This document shows positions 16,125-25,471 of a stretch of DNA of 64,000 nt, in pieces. The position numbers and the translations under genes were made by a program. The notes beneath the pieces are model-generated. The model was not told where the DNA came from, made no database searches, and saw nothing but the letters and a program-made list of their open reading frames with translations. Each line of letters starts with the position of its first letter. The first letter of the stretch is position 1. The DNA is from Roseovarius sp. MMSF_3359 (lineage in GTDB: Bacteria > Pseudomonadota > Alphaproteobacteria > Rhodobacterales > Rhodobacteraceae): positions 1-64,000 of the forward strand of contig NZ_JASHJC010000004.1 in NCBI RefSeq assembly GCF_030733385.1, in the 5' to 3' direction.

Positions 16125-17150
16125 TCAGGGCAGGTGCGGCCGAAGGAGCGCGGCATCTGCCTTGCGCAGGGTCAGCGCGGCACTGCGGCCGAACCTTTCC
16201 ACCCCCTCATCAAGCGACGGGAACAGCGACAGAAGCTCCCGACGCTGATCGCGGGTCACGCCCGAAAGCGCGTTTTCGGAGAGGAAAAAGCTTTCGGTCA
16301 GCACACCGTTCGATTGGATGATCTGATGGCTGTCGAACATCAGGTGGGTATATCTGATCTCCTCTCGCTCGATGATATTAACCCCCGGCAGCCCGCAAAG
16401 GTGTTTTGCGGCAATCAGGACGTCGGATTGCCCAAAGAGCATCTCGGCCTGGGCCGAGGCAAAGAACATCCGATGTTCCTGTGAGACAACGAGTTCGGCA
16501 TCATTACCGATACTGCCGGGGGTGAAAACGACGGGCGCAAAGGCACCCGTTCCGGGGACGGTCGTCGACCCAATCCAGGTGACGGGCATGTCACCATTGT
16601 CGCGGGTCCAGACCATCTGGCCTACGGTGATATCTTCGACGGGCATGTCGCCCGACGCGGTTCTGATCGCTGATCCGGGGCCGAAGCACGTTATGAAGCT
16701 GTTGTACCGGGTGTCACCGGTGTTGGAGCCGCTGACCTTGACATAGGACACGCCGTCCTGGAGCTCGCGGTTGGTGCCAAAGCCCCAGATGTCGCTGAAG
16801 TTGCCATCCTGGGAAAACACCGTGAGCCGGATGGTCGGCCCGGTCGGATCGCCGTTCCCATCGAGGGCGCGCACGAAAATCCGCGATTCCGCTTCGACCT
16901 CGGTCCCGTTCGCAACAAGCCCGCCCCCATCGACGATGACGTGATCCTCTTCTTCGTCATCATCGAAGACATTTCGCCTTTCATCGTCATCCAGCGTGAC
17001 CGTCGCACCACCGCCGCTCGAATAGACAAAGACAGTGCCATTGGGTGTGTTGCCGTTGTTGATGATCGGATTGCCGACAAGAGAGCCATTCGAACTGGAC
17101 GTCACGACGAGATTGGCGTTGTCGAAAGCAAAGAAGCTGCGGAGTACCAT
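16125..17150 (-). CDS. Hint-domain (hedgehog/intein) protein with intact cysteine
   Basis: A 341-residue protein with a Gly/Asn/Asp-rich N-terminal region (an acidic run DDDEEEDH near residues 63-70) and a C-terminal Hint domain. Hint starts at Cys155 in ITCFGPGSAIRTASGDMPVE, continues with ITVGQMVWTRDNG and contains VVSQEHRMFF. These are the block A/B features of autoprocessing Hint modules common in Rhodobacteraceae. No signal peptide is visible; the acidic N-terminal part could be calcium-binding and type I secreted, which is inference. It sits between the second Hint gene and purF. Function unknown. Confidence 0.8.
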   Translation of the reverse strand: MVLRSFFAFDNANLVVTSSSNGSLVGNPIINNGNTPNGTVFVYSSGGGATVTLDDDERRNVFDDDEEEDHVIVDGGGLVANGTEVEAESRIFVRALDGNGDPTGPTIRLTVFSQDGNFSDIWGFGTNRELQDGVSYVKVSGSNTGDTRYNSFITCFGPGSAIRTASGDMPVEDITVGQMVWTRDNGDMPVTWIGSTTVPGTGAFAPVVFTPGSIGNDAELVVSQEHRMFFASAQAEMLFGQSDVLIAAKHLCGLPGVNIIEREEIRYTHLMFDSHQIIQSNGVLTESFFLSENALSGVTRDQRRELLSLFPSLDEGVERFGRSAALTLRKADAALLRPHLP

Positions 17151-17305
17151 TCAGATCACCATCTGTTCGCTGCGGGTAGGTCAAAACTAGCCCTTCGGCG
17201 AAATTCAACAAGTCAAGCGTTTGTTATTGGCGCAGAATTGCCCATCGACCCGAGCGCCATGGCCGCCCCGGAAATGAGGGGCGACCGTGATGCGGCTGCG
17301 TATCT

Positions 17306-17911
17306 TCAGGCGGCCAGAGCGTGCAGACGTTCGGTTTCGTCGGTGTCCAGCAGGGCCAGCAGGATCCGGGCTTCGGCATTGGTGAGGATACGGAAGAAGC
17401 CGTCGCCCTTGCCGGATTGCGCGGCGCAGCGGATCAGCGTGCCGGTATTGGCAAACACCACCTCGTCAGCGTCAAACGTCATCTCGACGGCAATGGTGCC
17501 TGGCAGGCAGTCCATCTGGCGGGTGCCACGGAACCCTTGCAGGGCGGTGGCCGGCACCAGCACATAGGGCGTGTCGTAGAGATCTTCGGCATTGTCGTCG
17601 AAAATCATCACGTGCTGGTCCTGGGTCAGGTACAGGTCGGAGCAATTGTTAAGCGCGCCGCCGGGCACATGCCATAGTTGAGTACCGGCATTGAGGCGGG
17701 TCTGACGCAGGTTGGCAATCGGGGCAAGGCCACCGTCAAAGGTATAGACAGCATCCCCCAGGGCAAGCCGTTCGACAGGCATCCACCCTTCCTGGGTTTC
17801 GACCATCGTACCGGCGGTCATGGCCGGTGCGGCGATGTGGTTGCGGGGGGCTGCGGCGCCCTCGGTGACGGGTTCAAAGCTGGTGAAAGCGGCAGAATGA
17901 TTGAGAAGCAT
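17306..17911 (-). CDS. Hint-domain protein lacking the catalytic cysteine
   Basis: A 201-residue protein starting at ATG 17911, with GAAGGA upstream. The Hint block reads APAMTAGTMVETQEGWMPVE and then LALGDAVYTFDGGLAPI. In active Hint domains the block begins C-F-x-P-G-T; here Ala30 replaces the cysteine. YLTQDQHVMIF is the later conserved histidine block. Without the nucleophile the domain should not self-cleave, so it may be structural. It lies downstream of cvpA and next to the Cys-containing Hint gene, same strand. Function unknown. Confidence 0.78.
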   Translation of the reverse strand: MLLNHSAAFTSFEPVTEGAAAPRNHIAAPAMTAGTMVETQEGWMPVERLALGDAVYTFDGGLAPIANLRQTRLNAGTQLWHVPGGALNNCSDLYLTQDQHVMIFDDNAEDLYDTPYVLVPATALQGFRGTRQMDCLPGTIAVEMTFDADEVVFANTGTLIRCAAQSGKGDGFFRILTNAEARILLALLDTDETERLHALAA

Positions 17912-18190
17912 GTTGTTGTTTCCTTCGGCTAGATGCGGTTCGTTGTCTGCCAACCAACAGGACCCGAAAATCTGCCATAATTTCGACACGGTCAGGGCGA
18001 TTAAAAGTCAATATTTCCATATGGTTGCCAGTCACCCTGACCAGCATGCCATTCCCCGCCAGATGCGAACGCCGGGTAATAAACTGTTAACCAAGAACGA
18101 CGGTTTCGCCCTTAAAAACAAGGATTTGATTGCATTCCGAAACCGGTCGAATCGGAGTGATTCTGCCTGATTCCCCGTTTTTCCGGCGAT

Positions 18191-18766
18191 TTACTCGACC
18201 TGCTGCAGGCGCGGGGCGTCACATTTGCCGACGAGTTCTTCGTATTGCTTGGTGATCCAGCCAAGCGCCTCTTCGGGATTGCCGCTTTCGACCTTGTCGG
18301 TCATCTGGGCAAAGACCCGGGCAGAGCGGCTGTCGTCGATAATCTGAATATTTTGCGAGGTGATGACCGTCTCATAGACGAAATAGGCTACTGCAACCAG
18401 AAGGATACCCCGGGCCACGCCAAAGATGAATCCAAGGCCCTGGTCCAGCCCGCCAAGGGCGGAGCGTTGCACCAGCGACGAAAACAGCGGGGTGATGAGC
18501 GACGCCACGATCAGCGCGATGGCAAAGACCACGGCAAAGGCCCCGATCATCGACAATTCGCAACTATCGGCGATGAATTCGCCCACGACGGGGATTTCCT
18601 TGACGATCGGCTCAAGCTGCGGGGCAAAGATGAAGGCCACGATACCGGCGGCGATCCAGCCCGCGATGGCCAGCGACTCGCGCACGAAACCGCGCGAATA
18701 GGCCAGCAATGCCGACAAGACGATAACCAGCGCCACAACGCCGTCGATGATGGTAAAGCCGTCCAT
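18191..18766 (-). CDS. cvpA: CvpA family inner-membrane protein
   Basis: A 191-residue CvpA-family protein with four hydrophobic segments (about residues 8-26, 32-50, 72-95 and 110-130). The family start DGFTIIDGVVALVIVLSALLAYSRGFVRE is diagnostic. E. coli CvpA is linked to colicin V export and envelope stress tolerance. In alphaproteobacteria cvpA commonly stands between radA and purF. radA is 27 bases upstream here, but the Hint genes separate cvpA from purF. Confidence 0.9.
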   Translation of the reverse strand: MDGFTIIDGVVALVIVLSALLAYSRGFVRESLAIAGWIAAGIVAFIFAPQLEPIVKEIPVVGEFIADSCELSMIGAFAVVFAIALIVASLITPLFSSLVQRSALGGLDQGLGFIFGVARGILLVAVAYFVYETVITSQNIQIIDDSRSARVFAQMTDKVESGNPEEALGWITKQYEELVGKCDAPRLQQVE

Positions 18767-18793
18767 TTGCTCTTCCTCGAACCTCAGCGGCGC

Positions 18794-20158
18794 TTATCCC
18801 GCGCCGAATTTTTCACCCACAAAACTCGTCAAATCGCCCATCAGCGACACTTCCATGCCGCTATCCCCGGTGGATTTTCCGCCCGCGGGCGCGATGGCCG
18901 ACGTGAAACCAAGTTTTCGGGCTTCTTTCAACCTGTTTTCCGTCTGTCCTACCGGTCGGAGGGCGCCGGACAAACTAATTTCGCCAAAAACCACTGTATC
19001 TGCGGGCAAAACTGTGTCTTCCCGGGCACTAAGAAGGGCCGCGGCAACGGCCAGATCGGCCGCCGGTTCGCCGATTTTCAGCCCGCCCGCGACGTTGAGA
19101 TAGACATCAAGCCCGGCAAACGGGATGCCGCAGCGTGATTCCAGCACCGCGAGGATCATCGCCAATCGCGCCCCGTCCCAGCCGACAACCGCACGTCTAG
19201 GCTGCGAATGCGGGGTGGGGGCGACGAGCGCCTGCAATTCGACAAGAACGGGCCGCGTGCCTTCGATCCCCGCGAAAACCACGCTGCCGGGGCTGGGCGT
19301 ACCGCGCGCCGACAGGAAAAGCGCAGAGGGGTTCGCGACCTCGGCCAGCCCTTTGCCCGTCATCTCGAACACGCCGATCTCATCGGCGGGACCAAACCTG
19401 TTCTTGACCGCGCGCAGGATGCGGAATTGATGCCCGCGCTCGCCTTCAAAATAAAGCACCGTGTCGACCATGTGTTCGACCACGCGGGGGCCGGCAATCT
19501 GACCTTCCTTGGTCACGTGGCCCACAAGGACGACGGAGACGCCCTTGCGCTTGGCGAAACTGGTCAGTTCATGGGCCGCGGCGCGGACCTGCGCCACGCT
19601 GCCCGGCGCGCTTTCGACCGTATCGGACCAGATCGTCTGGATCGAGTCGATGATGACAAGGCCCGGGCTCTCGGCTTCAAGCGTGGTCAGGATATCGCGC
19701 AGGGACGTCGCGGCGGCAAGTTGCACCGGCGCATCGGCCAGCCCAAGGCGTTGCGCGCGCATCCGCACCTGCGCGCTGGCCTCTTCGCCCGAGACATAGA
19801 TGGTTTTCAGCCCCGATTGTGCAAAACGCGCCGCGGCCTGCAAAAGAAGGGTCGATTTGCCGATGCCTGGATCACCTCCCACCAAGATCGCGCTGGCAGG
19901 CACAAGGCCCCCGCCCAGTACCCGGTCCAGCTCTGCCAGGTTCGAGCGCGTCCGGGGCGGGGGCGCTTCATCGGTCGAAAGATCGCTGAGCGGGATGGGC
20001 GTACCCCGTTTGGCGCCCAGGGATTTCGACTTGGGGCCGGTTGTCAGCGGTGCCTCTTCGACGATGGAATTCCATTCGCCGCAGGCATCGCAACGCCCGG
20101 ACCAGCGAGAATGGGTCGCGCCGCAGGATGTGCAGGTGAAAGTGCTCGATTTTGCCAT
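18794..20158 (-). CDS. radA: DNA repair protein RadA
   Basis: A 454-residue RadA/Sms. Four cysteines form the N-terminal zinc finger (Cys9, Cys12, Cys23, Cys26). The RecA-like core has Walker A GDPGIGKS at residues 95-102, the RadA-specific KNRFG motif follows near residue 255, and the C-terminal Lon-like domain contains GGLKIGEPAADLAVAAAL. RadA is a branch-migration helicase in recombination. It is 27 bases upstream of cvpA on the same strand. Confidence 0.96.
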   Translation of the reverse strand: MAKSSTFTCTSCGATHSRWSGRCDACGEWNSIVEEAPLTTGPKSKSLGAKRGTPIPLSDLSTDEAPPPRTRSNLAELDRVLGGGLVPASAILVGGDPGIGKSTLLLQAAARFAQSGLKTIYVSGEEASAQVRMRAQRLGLADAPVQLAAATSLRDILTTLEAESPGLVIIDSIQTIWSDTVESAPGSVAQVRAAAHELTSFAKRKGVSVVLVGHVTKEGQIAGPRVVEHMVDTVLYFEGERGHQFRILRAVKNRFGPADEIGVFEMTGKGLAEVANPSALFLSARGTPSPGSVVFAGIEGTRPVLVELQALVAPTPHSQPRRAVVGWDGARLAMILAVLESRCGIPFAGLDVYLNVAGGLKIGEPAADLAVAAALLSAREDTVLPADTVVFGEISLSGALRPVGQTENRLKEARKLGFTSAIAPAGGKSTGDSGMEVSLMGDLTSFVGEKFGAG

Positions 20159-20202
20159 GGGTCGGTGATGCCCGATGCGGCGCGGTCGGTCAAACCCCGA
20201 AA

Positions 20203-20646
20203 TCAGGTTTCGCGCCGCGCGCGTTTTTCGGTGAGAAAGCCGATGGTGATCGAGGCGAGGATGCAGGCGGTGAAAAGGTACAGCCCCCAGGCAGTCTCGA
20301 TCTTGCCGATGCCGATGCCCTTACTTAGCGTGATGTAAAGCGCGATCAGGAAGATATCGGCCATCGCCAGTTTGCCAAGGATATGCAGGACGGGCAGCAC
20401 CTTGCGCCGCATCAACCCGAAATGAATCAGCGCCAGCCCGAGCGTTTTCATGTAAGGCGCGAAAAGGGCGAAGAAGGTGACCAAAAGTGCGAGGAAAATA
20501 TCCGAATCCCAGAGGCTTTGCAGACCGGAGATCACGCTGATCTCATCCAGCCCGAAAAGGGGCAACCCGAGACCGGCGCGCATTAGCGGCGCAAACCAGG
20601 AGATCGGAAAAAGGACGAGAAGCCCCAGATTGATGAATTTCAGCAT
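20203..20646 (-). CDS. Paraquat-inducible protein A-like membrane protein
   Basis: A 147-residue protein with four transmembrane segments, resembling one half of PqiA. The stretch MADIFLIALYITLSKGIGIGKIETAWGLYLF matches the PqiA domain. E. coli PqiA works with an MCE protein in lipid transport between membranes, but no mce-type partner is near here. The single-domain length and lack of zinc-ribbon cysteines set it apart from full PqiA. It lies 44 bases upstream of radA. Confidence 0.72.
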   Translation of the reverse strand: MLKFINLGLLVLFPISWFAPLMRAGLGLPLFGLDEISVISGLQSLWDSDIFLALLVTFFALFAPYMKTLGLALIHFGLMRRKVLPVLHILGKLAMADIFLIALYITLSKGIGIGKIETAWGLYLFTACILASITIGFLTEKRARRET

Positions 20647-20756
20647 AAGGCCCCGGTTGGCTGTGACGGTGATTTAGGTAGCGATGAGAAAGCGGGATCG
20701 CAAGGCGAGTGGATTAGCTTTGTTGTGTAACCACATAATAAGACGCGAAAAAGATA

Positions 20757-21224
20757 TCAGTTGGTGAAATCAGCCACCGTCGCGCCAGCGATGCGCATCA
20801 TGTCGGCGGGTGCGGCGGCAAAGACGTGCCGGGGGGTGCCTGCGGCCGCCCAGACCTGATCGAACGCCAGAAGACGCGGGTCGAAAAACGCCCGTGGCGG
20901 GGTCAGATGCCCCACCGGAGAGACGCCGCCAATGGCAAAACCGGTCTGCGCGCGGATCAGTGCCGCATCGGCCTTGCCAAGCGGTTCATCCGCCAGGGCG
21001 CTGGCGCGGGCGGCATCCACCTGGCTGCCGCCAGCGGTGATGAAAAGCAGGGCCGCGCCGGTGGTTTCGCCACGGAAAATAATTGATTTCGCGATCTGAT
21101 CGACCGCGCAGCCGACAAGATCGGCGGCCATCTGCGCGGTGGTGGCCTGCCCGATTTCCACCGGTGCCGACTCAATGCCGGCCTCGGAAAGGGCGCGGAT
21201 CACTCGTTTCAGGCTCTTACTCAT
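20757..21224 (-). CDS. YbaK/EbsC-type aminoacyl-tRNA deacylase
   Basis: A 155-residue YbaK/ProX-superfamily editing protein that removes wrongly attached amino acids from tRNA. KSIIFRGETTGAALLFITAGGSQVD, TGFAIGGVSPVGH and the C-terminal VFAAAPADMMRIAGATVADF match the family; the lysine in AKSIIF and the GGVSP loop are the expected active-site elements. It diverges from glnE. Which aminoacyl-tRNA it edits cannot be read from the sequence. Confidence 0.87.
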   Translation of the reverse strand: MSKSLKRVIRALSEAGIESAPVEIGQATTAQMAADLVGCAVDQIAKSIIFRGETTGAALLFITAGGSQVDAARASALADEPLGKADAALIRAQTGFAIGGVSPVGHLTPPRAFFDPRLLAFDQVWAAAGTPRHVFAAAPADMMRIAGATVADFTN

Positions 21225-21347
21225 CTGGTTTCTCCGGCGAGATCACGTTGCCGATCCGTATCACCCTTGCTGCGCCAGCAAAAGACCGGCCATTCCGGGC
21301 GCGTCTTGGGCGTTGACCCGCCCGGGGGGGCTTGTATCACTGGACCC

Positions 21348-24134
21348 ATGGAATTTGCCCCGCGTATCACCCGCCTGCCGCGCCCTTACGATCCCGAACA
21401 GGGGGCCGAAGCCCGTGCGCTGGTGCCGGGTTTGGTGGCGGAGCTCGCCGATCTGATCGACGGGGCGGCGGGGTGCAGCCCGTACCTGGCCACGTTGATC
21501 GCGCAGGAGGCCGATTGGCTGCCTGTTGCACTGAACGATCCCGAAGGCGCGGTCAGCGATGTGTTCGCCGACCTGCCGATGGTGGCGCCGGATCAGCTTG
21601 CCGAGGCGTTGCGCAAGGCCAAGCGGCAGGTTGCCCTCATCACCGGGCTTGCGGATCTGGCCGGTGTCTGGCCGCTTGAGATGGTGACGCAGGTCCTGAC
21701 CGATTTTGCCGATCTGTCGGTCGATCTGTCCCTAAAATCCACCATCGGCGCCGAGATCAAGCGCGGCAAGCTGCCCGGGATGACGCCTGATGATGTGCCG
21801 ACCGCAGGTGGCATGGTGGTGCTGGCCATGGGCAAAATGGGCGCCGGAGAGCTTAATTACAGCTCGGATATCGACCTGATCTGCCTGTTTGATGAAACCC
21901 GGTTCGACCCGGATGAGTATCACGAGGCACGCGCGTCCTTCGTACGGGCCACGCGACGGATGTCGTCGATGCTGAGCGACCGCGCGGCGGGCGGCTATGT
22001 CTTTCGCACCGATCTGCGCCTGCGCCCGGACCCGGCGGTCACACCCGTCTGTATGGCGATGGCGGGGGCGGAGGCCTATTACGAAAGCCTCGGGCGGACC
22101 TGGGAACGCGCCGCTTATATCAAGGCGCGCCCCTGTGCCGGGGACCTCGTGGCCGGGCAGAGGTTTCTCGATACGCTGCGGCCCTTCGTTTGGCGCAAGC
22201 ATCTCGACTTTGCGGCGATTGAGGATGCCCATAACATGCGGCTGCGCATCCGCGAGCATAAGGGGCTAGGCGGGCGGTTGAACCTCCAGGGCCACAACAT
22301 GAAACTGGGGCAGGGCGGCATCCGCGAGATCGAGTTTTTCACCCAGACACGGCAGATCATCGCCGGGGGGCGCGACGTGGATCTGCGTGTGCGCGGCACG
22401 GTCGAGGGGCTTGGCAAACTGGCGGAGAAGGGATGGATTCCGTCCGACGCAGCGCGGCTTTTGACGGATCATTACCGCCATCACCGCGAGGTGGAGCATC
22501 GGTTGCAAATGCTGCGCGATGCGCAGACGCATTCCCTGCCGACCTCGGATGATGAATTTGACCGGCTGGCGGCGTTCATGGGTACAGAGACCGATGCGCT
22601 CAAGGCCGATCTGCGGGGGCGGCTGCGCGAGGTTCATGACGTGATCGAGCAGTTCTTTGCCCCCGAAGCAGGTGAAACCACCGGCGCGGTGCACGAGGGG
22701 TTGGACGATGACGTGATCCGCCGCTGGCCCAGCTATCCGGCGCTGCGCTCGGCGCGGGCGGTGCAGATCTTCAACCGACTCAAACCCGATATCCTGTCGC
22801 GGCTCGCCAATACCGCCCATCCCAACGAGGCATTGATGGCGTTTGACGGATTCCTCGCCGGTCTTCCGGCCGGGGTGCAGGTGTTTTCGCTCTTCGAGGC
22901 CAATCCGCACCTCATTGATCTGCTGGTGGATATTGTCGGTACCGCGCCCGCGCTTGCGGGATATCTGTCGCAGAATGCAGGGGTGTTCGACGCGGTGATC
23001 GGCGGTGATTTTTTTGCCCCCTGGCCGGGGTGTGCGGCGCTTGAGGCGGCGTTGAAAGATCACCTGGAAGGAGAGACGGATTACGAGCGCAAGCTCGATG
23101 CGGCGCGGCGGTGGCGCAAGGAGTGGCATTTTCGGATCGGTGTGCATCACCTGCGCGGCCTAATTGGCGCGGATGATGCCGGGGGGCAATATGCGGATCT
23201 GGCGGGCGCGGTGATTGCCGGGGTCTGGCCCGAGGTGGTGGCGCATTTTGCCGAAAAACACGGGCTTCCGCCGGGGCGCGGTGCGGTCGTGCTTGGCATG
23301 GGCTCGCTCGGGGCCAGGAAACTCAACGCCGGGTCAGATCTCGATCTGATCGTGATCTATGACGCGGCGGGGGTGGATCAGTCCGAGGGGCGGCGGCCGC
23401 TTCTTTCGCGGCTTTACTATGCCAGGCTGACACAGGCGATGATTACCGCCCTGACCGCGCCGATGGCCGAAGGGCGGCTTTACGAGGTCGATATGCGCCT
23501 AAGGCCGTCGGGCAACCAGGGGCCAGTAGCCACGGGCTGGGCCTCGTTCCAGGAGTATCAGCGCAACGATGCCTGGGTGTGGGAGCACCTGGCCCTGACC
23601 CGCGCGCGTGTCATCACCGGCCCTGACGATCTGGCCAAAGAGGTCGAGGCGTTTCGCGTGGCGCTTCTGGCCGAGAAGGGCGATCCGGCGCGGGTCTTGA
23701 TCGAGGTCGCGGAAATGCGCGAACGGATTGCCGCGGCGAAACGCCCCGAAGGTCCGTGGGACACAAAGCTCGGCCCAGGGCGGCAACAGGAGATCGAGCT
23801 TCTGGCACAGGCCGGATCGCTGATGGGGGGCGGTGCCAAACGCGATGTGGCGGCGGGTTTGGCGGCGGGCGTCGCAATCGGCTGGCTGGATGACGCGGAC
23901 AGGACGGCGTTGTCGCGGGCTTACGGGCTTTGCTGGCAAGTGCTTCAGGCGGCGCGCCTGCTGAGTGACAAACCGCTCGACCCCGAACAGCTTGGCGCAG
24001 GAGGTGCCGGGTTCGTGTTGCGCGAGACGGGTCATGACTCGCTCGAGGCGCTCCTTGAGGCGTTGGAGGCCGAAACCGGAGCCGCCGCAGAAATCATTGA
24101 CCGTGCGCTGGCGCGGCAACCGCGAGGGTGTTGA
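21348..24134 (+). CDS. glnE: Bifunctional glutamine synthetase adenylyltransferase/removase
   Basis: A 928-residue GlnE that adenylylates and deadenylylates glutamine synthetase under control of PII. The two nucleotidyltransferase halves are visible: MGKMGAGELNYSSDIDLICL near residue 165 and MGSLGARKLNAGSDLDLIVI near residue 650, each with the G-S/G-x11-D-x-D pattern. ATG 21348 (MEFAPRITRLPRPYD) is chosen because the longer ORF from 21267 adds a low-complexity, non-homologous start. A small unknown gene begins 1 base after the stop. Confidence 0.95.
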   Translation: MEFAPRITRLPRPYDPEQGAEARALVPGLVAELADLIDGAAGCSPYLATLIAQEADWLPVALNDPEGAVSDVFADLPMVAPDQLAEALRKAKRQVALITGLADLAGVWPLEMVTQVLTDFADLSVDLSLKSTIGAEIKRGKLPGMTPDDVPTAGGMVVLAMGKMGAGELNYSSDIDLICLFDETRFDPDEYHEARASFVRATRRMSSMLSDRAAGGYVFRTDLRLRPDPAVTPVCMAMAGAEAYYESLGRTWERAAYIKARPCAGDLVAGQRFLDTLRPFVWRKHLDFAAIEDAHNMRLRIREHKGLGGRLNLQGHNMKLGQGGIREIEFFTQTRQIIAGGRDVDLRVRGTVEGLGKLAEKGWIPSDAARLLTDHYRHHREVEHRLQMLRDAQTHSLPTSDDEFDRLAAFMGTETDALKADLRGRLREVHDVIEQFFAPEAGETTGAVHEGLDDDVIRRWPSYPALRSARAVQIFNRLKPDILSRLANTAHPNEALMAFDGFLAGLPAGVQVFSLFEANPHLIDLLVDIVGTAPALAGYLSQNAGVFDAVIGGDFFAPWPGCAALEAALKDHLEGETDYERKLDAARRWRKEWHFRIGVHHLRGLIGADDAGGQYADLAGAVIAGVWPEVVAHFAEKHGLPPGRGAVVLGMGSLGARKLNAGSDLDLIVIYDAAGVDQSEGRRPLLSRLYYARLTQAMITALTAPMAEGRLYEVDMRLRPSGNQGPVATGWASFQEYQRNDAWVWEHLALTRARVITGPDDLAKEVEAFRVALLAEKGDPARVLIEVAEMRERIAAAKRPEGPWDTKLGPGRQQEIELLAQAGSLMGGGAKRDVAAGLAAGVAIGWLDDADRTALSRAYGLCWQVLQAARLLSDKPLDPEQLGAGGAGFVLRETGHDSLEALLEALEAETGAAAEIIDRALARQPRGC

Positions 24135-24135
24135 G

Positions 24136-24405
24136 ATGGAGCGCGATCCACTGGACCACAAGGGATTGATCCGGGAGGCCTACCGGATTGACGCGATCAC
24201 CCTTGGGGAATGCCGATCAATTTTTCTCGACTGGGCGCTTTCGACACCGGACGGGGCAGATAGCCGACCCATGATAGCGGCGCTTCTGGACCGGTACCGC
24301 GCCGATTTCCCCGACCACCCAATGACGCAGGTTCTCGATGAGGGCAATGCCAGGGCAATGAAACCCAAACGGCGGGGCGGATGGCGGTCACGCCCGCGCG
24401 ACTAG
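24136..24405 (+). CDS. Small hypothetical protein following glnE
   Basis: An 89-residue soluble protein starting at ATG 24136, one base after the glnE stop (TGAGATG), so it is probably translationally coupled. The N-terminal half contains LIREAYRIDAITLGECRSIFLDWAL and the C-terminus is strongly basic (MKPKRRGGWRSRPRD). Similar short proteins accompany glnE in related genomes as far as I recall, but I cannot confirm that here. Function unknown. Confidence 0.7.
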   Translation: MERDPLDHKGLIREAYRIDAITLGECRSIFLDWALSTPDGADSRPMIAALLDRYRADFPDHPMTQVLDEGNARAMKPKRRGGWRSRPRD

Positions 24406-24505
24406 GGCAATCTGCTACGGGTGTCATGCAAATCCACCGCCGTTTGACGGTGGCGCGGAGAGGTCACGGCGCGAGGCGGCAGCCCGTTGATCGTGACCTT
24501 TGATC

Positions 24506-24679
24506 TTAACCGAGCGCCTGAATGGCCATGTAGATCACGACGGCGACCACAAAGGAGCAGCCGAAGATCACGGTGATCGCCATCCCTTCAAGAAAGGTGC
24601 GGCGCGCAGGTTCAAGCGAGAAGATGCTGAGAACACCCAACAGGATGAGCGCCACCAGCAAAATGGGGAACAGAGCCAT
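24506..24679 (-). CDS. Small two-helix membrane protein
   Basis: A 57-residue protein starting MALFPILLVALILLGVL, with two transmembrane helices (about residues 3-20 and 33-54) joined by SLEPARRTFLEG. A TTG three codons upstream is an alternative start. No clear ribosome binding site was seen, so the call rests on hydrophobicity pattern and codon quality. Function unknown. Confidence 0.55.
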   Translation of the reverse strand: MALFPILLVALILLGVLSIFSLEPARRTFLEGMAITVIFGCSFVVAVVIYMAIQALG

Positions 24680-24829
24680 AACAAACAACCAGATAAAGAG
24701 CAGCTGGAGGCAGGATCACCCCCAAATCTGGCAGAAGTTGGATTGAACCGGACCGTTCCTGTGATGGTCGAAACAATGGCGGCAAAATGGCTAAAATTCT
24801 CCCGAAATCCCCGCGCTGTGGCCGCCTCG

Positions 24830-25471
24830 TCAGGATTTTCTTTGTGAAAACGTGCGGGCGTGGCGGGTGATGGTATCCCAATCGTGGCTTTCAATAAGCT
24901 CCGCCGGGGCCACGCAATCAGACGCGACATTGAGTACGTTGGGCATCGACAGGTAGTCCCTGGCCGCGTCCAGTCCGATGTTGCCCGACACGCTGAACCT
25001 GATCTGCGGCAGCGGAGGGTGCATGGCCTTCAGCGTCTCCAGCGCGTTCATCGACCCGCCGGGATAGAAGTTGAGCGTGGTATATCCGCGGCTCAGCAGG
25101 TGCATCGCCTCGGTTGGCGTGACAACGCCCGGCAAAAGCGGCATTTCGATCCCGTCGAAATAGCGCAGCAGCGGATCGGTGATGCCCGGGGTCGAGCAGA
25201 ACTGCGCCCCGGCCTCGCGGGCGATCTGCACATCGTCTGGCGACAGGATCATGCCCGCGCCCACGATCGCATCGGGCACCTGCGCAATCTCGCGGATCAC
25301 CGAGGCCGCGTTGCGCGCACGGATCGACACCTGGATCACCGGAAGGCGGCCGCGGGTCAGAGCCTTCGCCAGCGGCGCGGCATTGGTGGCGTTGTCGATA
25401 GAGGGTGTGGAGATGATCGGAGAGGTGCGACAGATCATTTCGATCGTGTCGGAGGCGAGTTTGGTTTGCAT
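24830..25471 (-). CDS. KDPG-aldolase-like protein lacking the catalytic Lys and Glu
   Basis: A 213-residue TIM-barrel protein clearly related to 2-keto-3-deoxy-6-phosphogluconate aldolase: AIVGAGMILSPDDVQIAREAGAQF, PLLPGVVTPTEAM and NFYPGG align with Eda blocks. The residues that do the chemistry differ. Where E. coli Eda has Glu45 in LEVTLR this protein has Gln47 (IQVSIR). Where Eda has the Schiff-base Lys133 in FKFFPA it has Asn134 (LNFYPG). The phosphate-binding TGGI and GGSW motifs are SGNI and ASDC. Aldolase activity is therefore unlikely. No edd or dehydratase partner is nearby. Confidence 0.8.
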   Translation of the reverse strand: MQTKLASDTIEMICRTSPIISTPSIDNATNAAPLAKALTRGRLPVIQVSIRARNAASVIREIAQVPDAIVGAGMILSPDDVQIAREAGAQFCSTPGITDPLLRYFDGIEMPLLPGVVTPTEAMHLLSRGYTTLNFYPGGSMNALETLKAMHPPLPQIRFSVSGNIGLDAARDYLSMPNVLNVASDCVAPAELIESHDWDTITRHARTFSQRKS

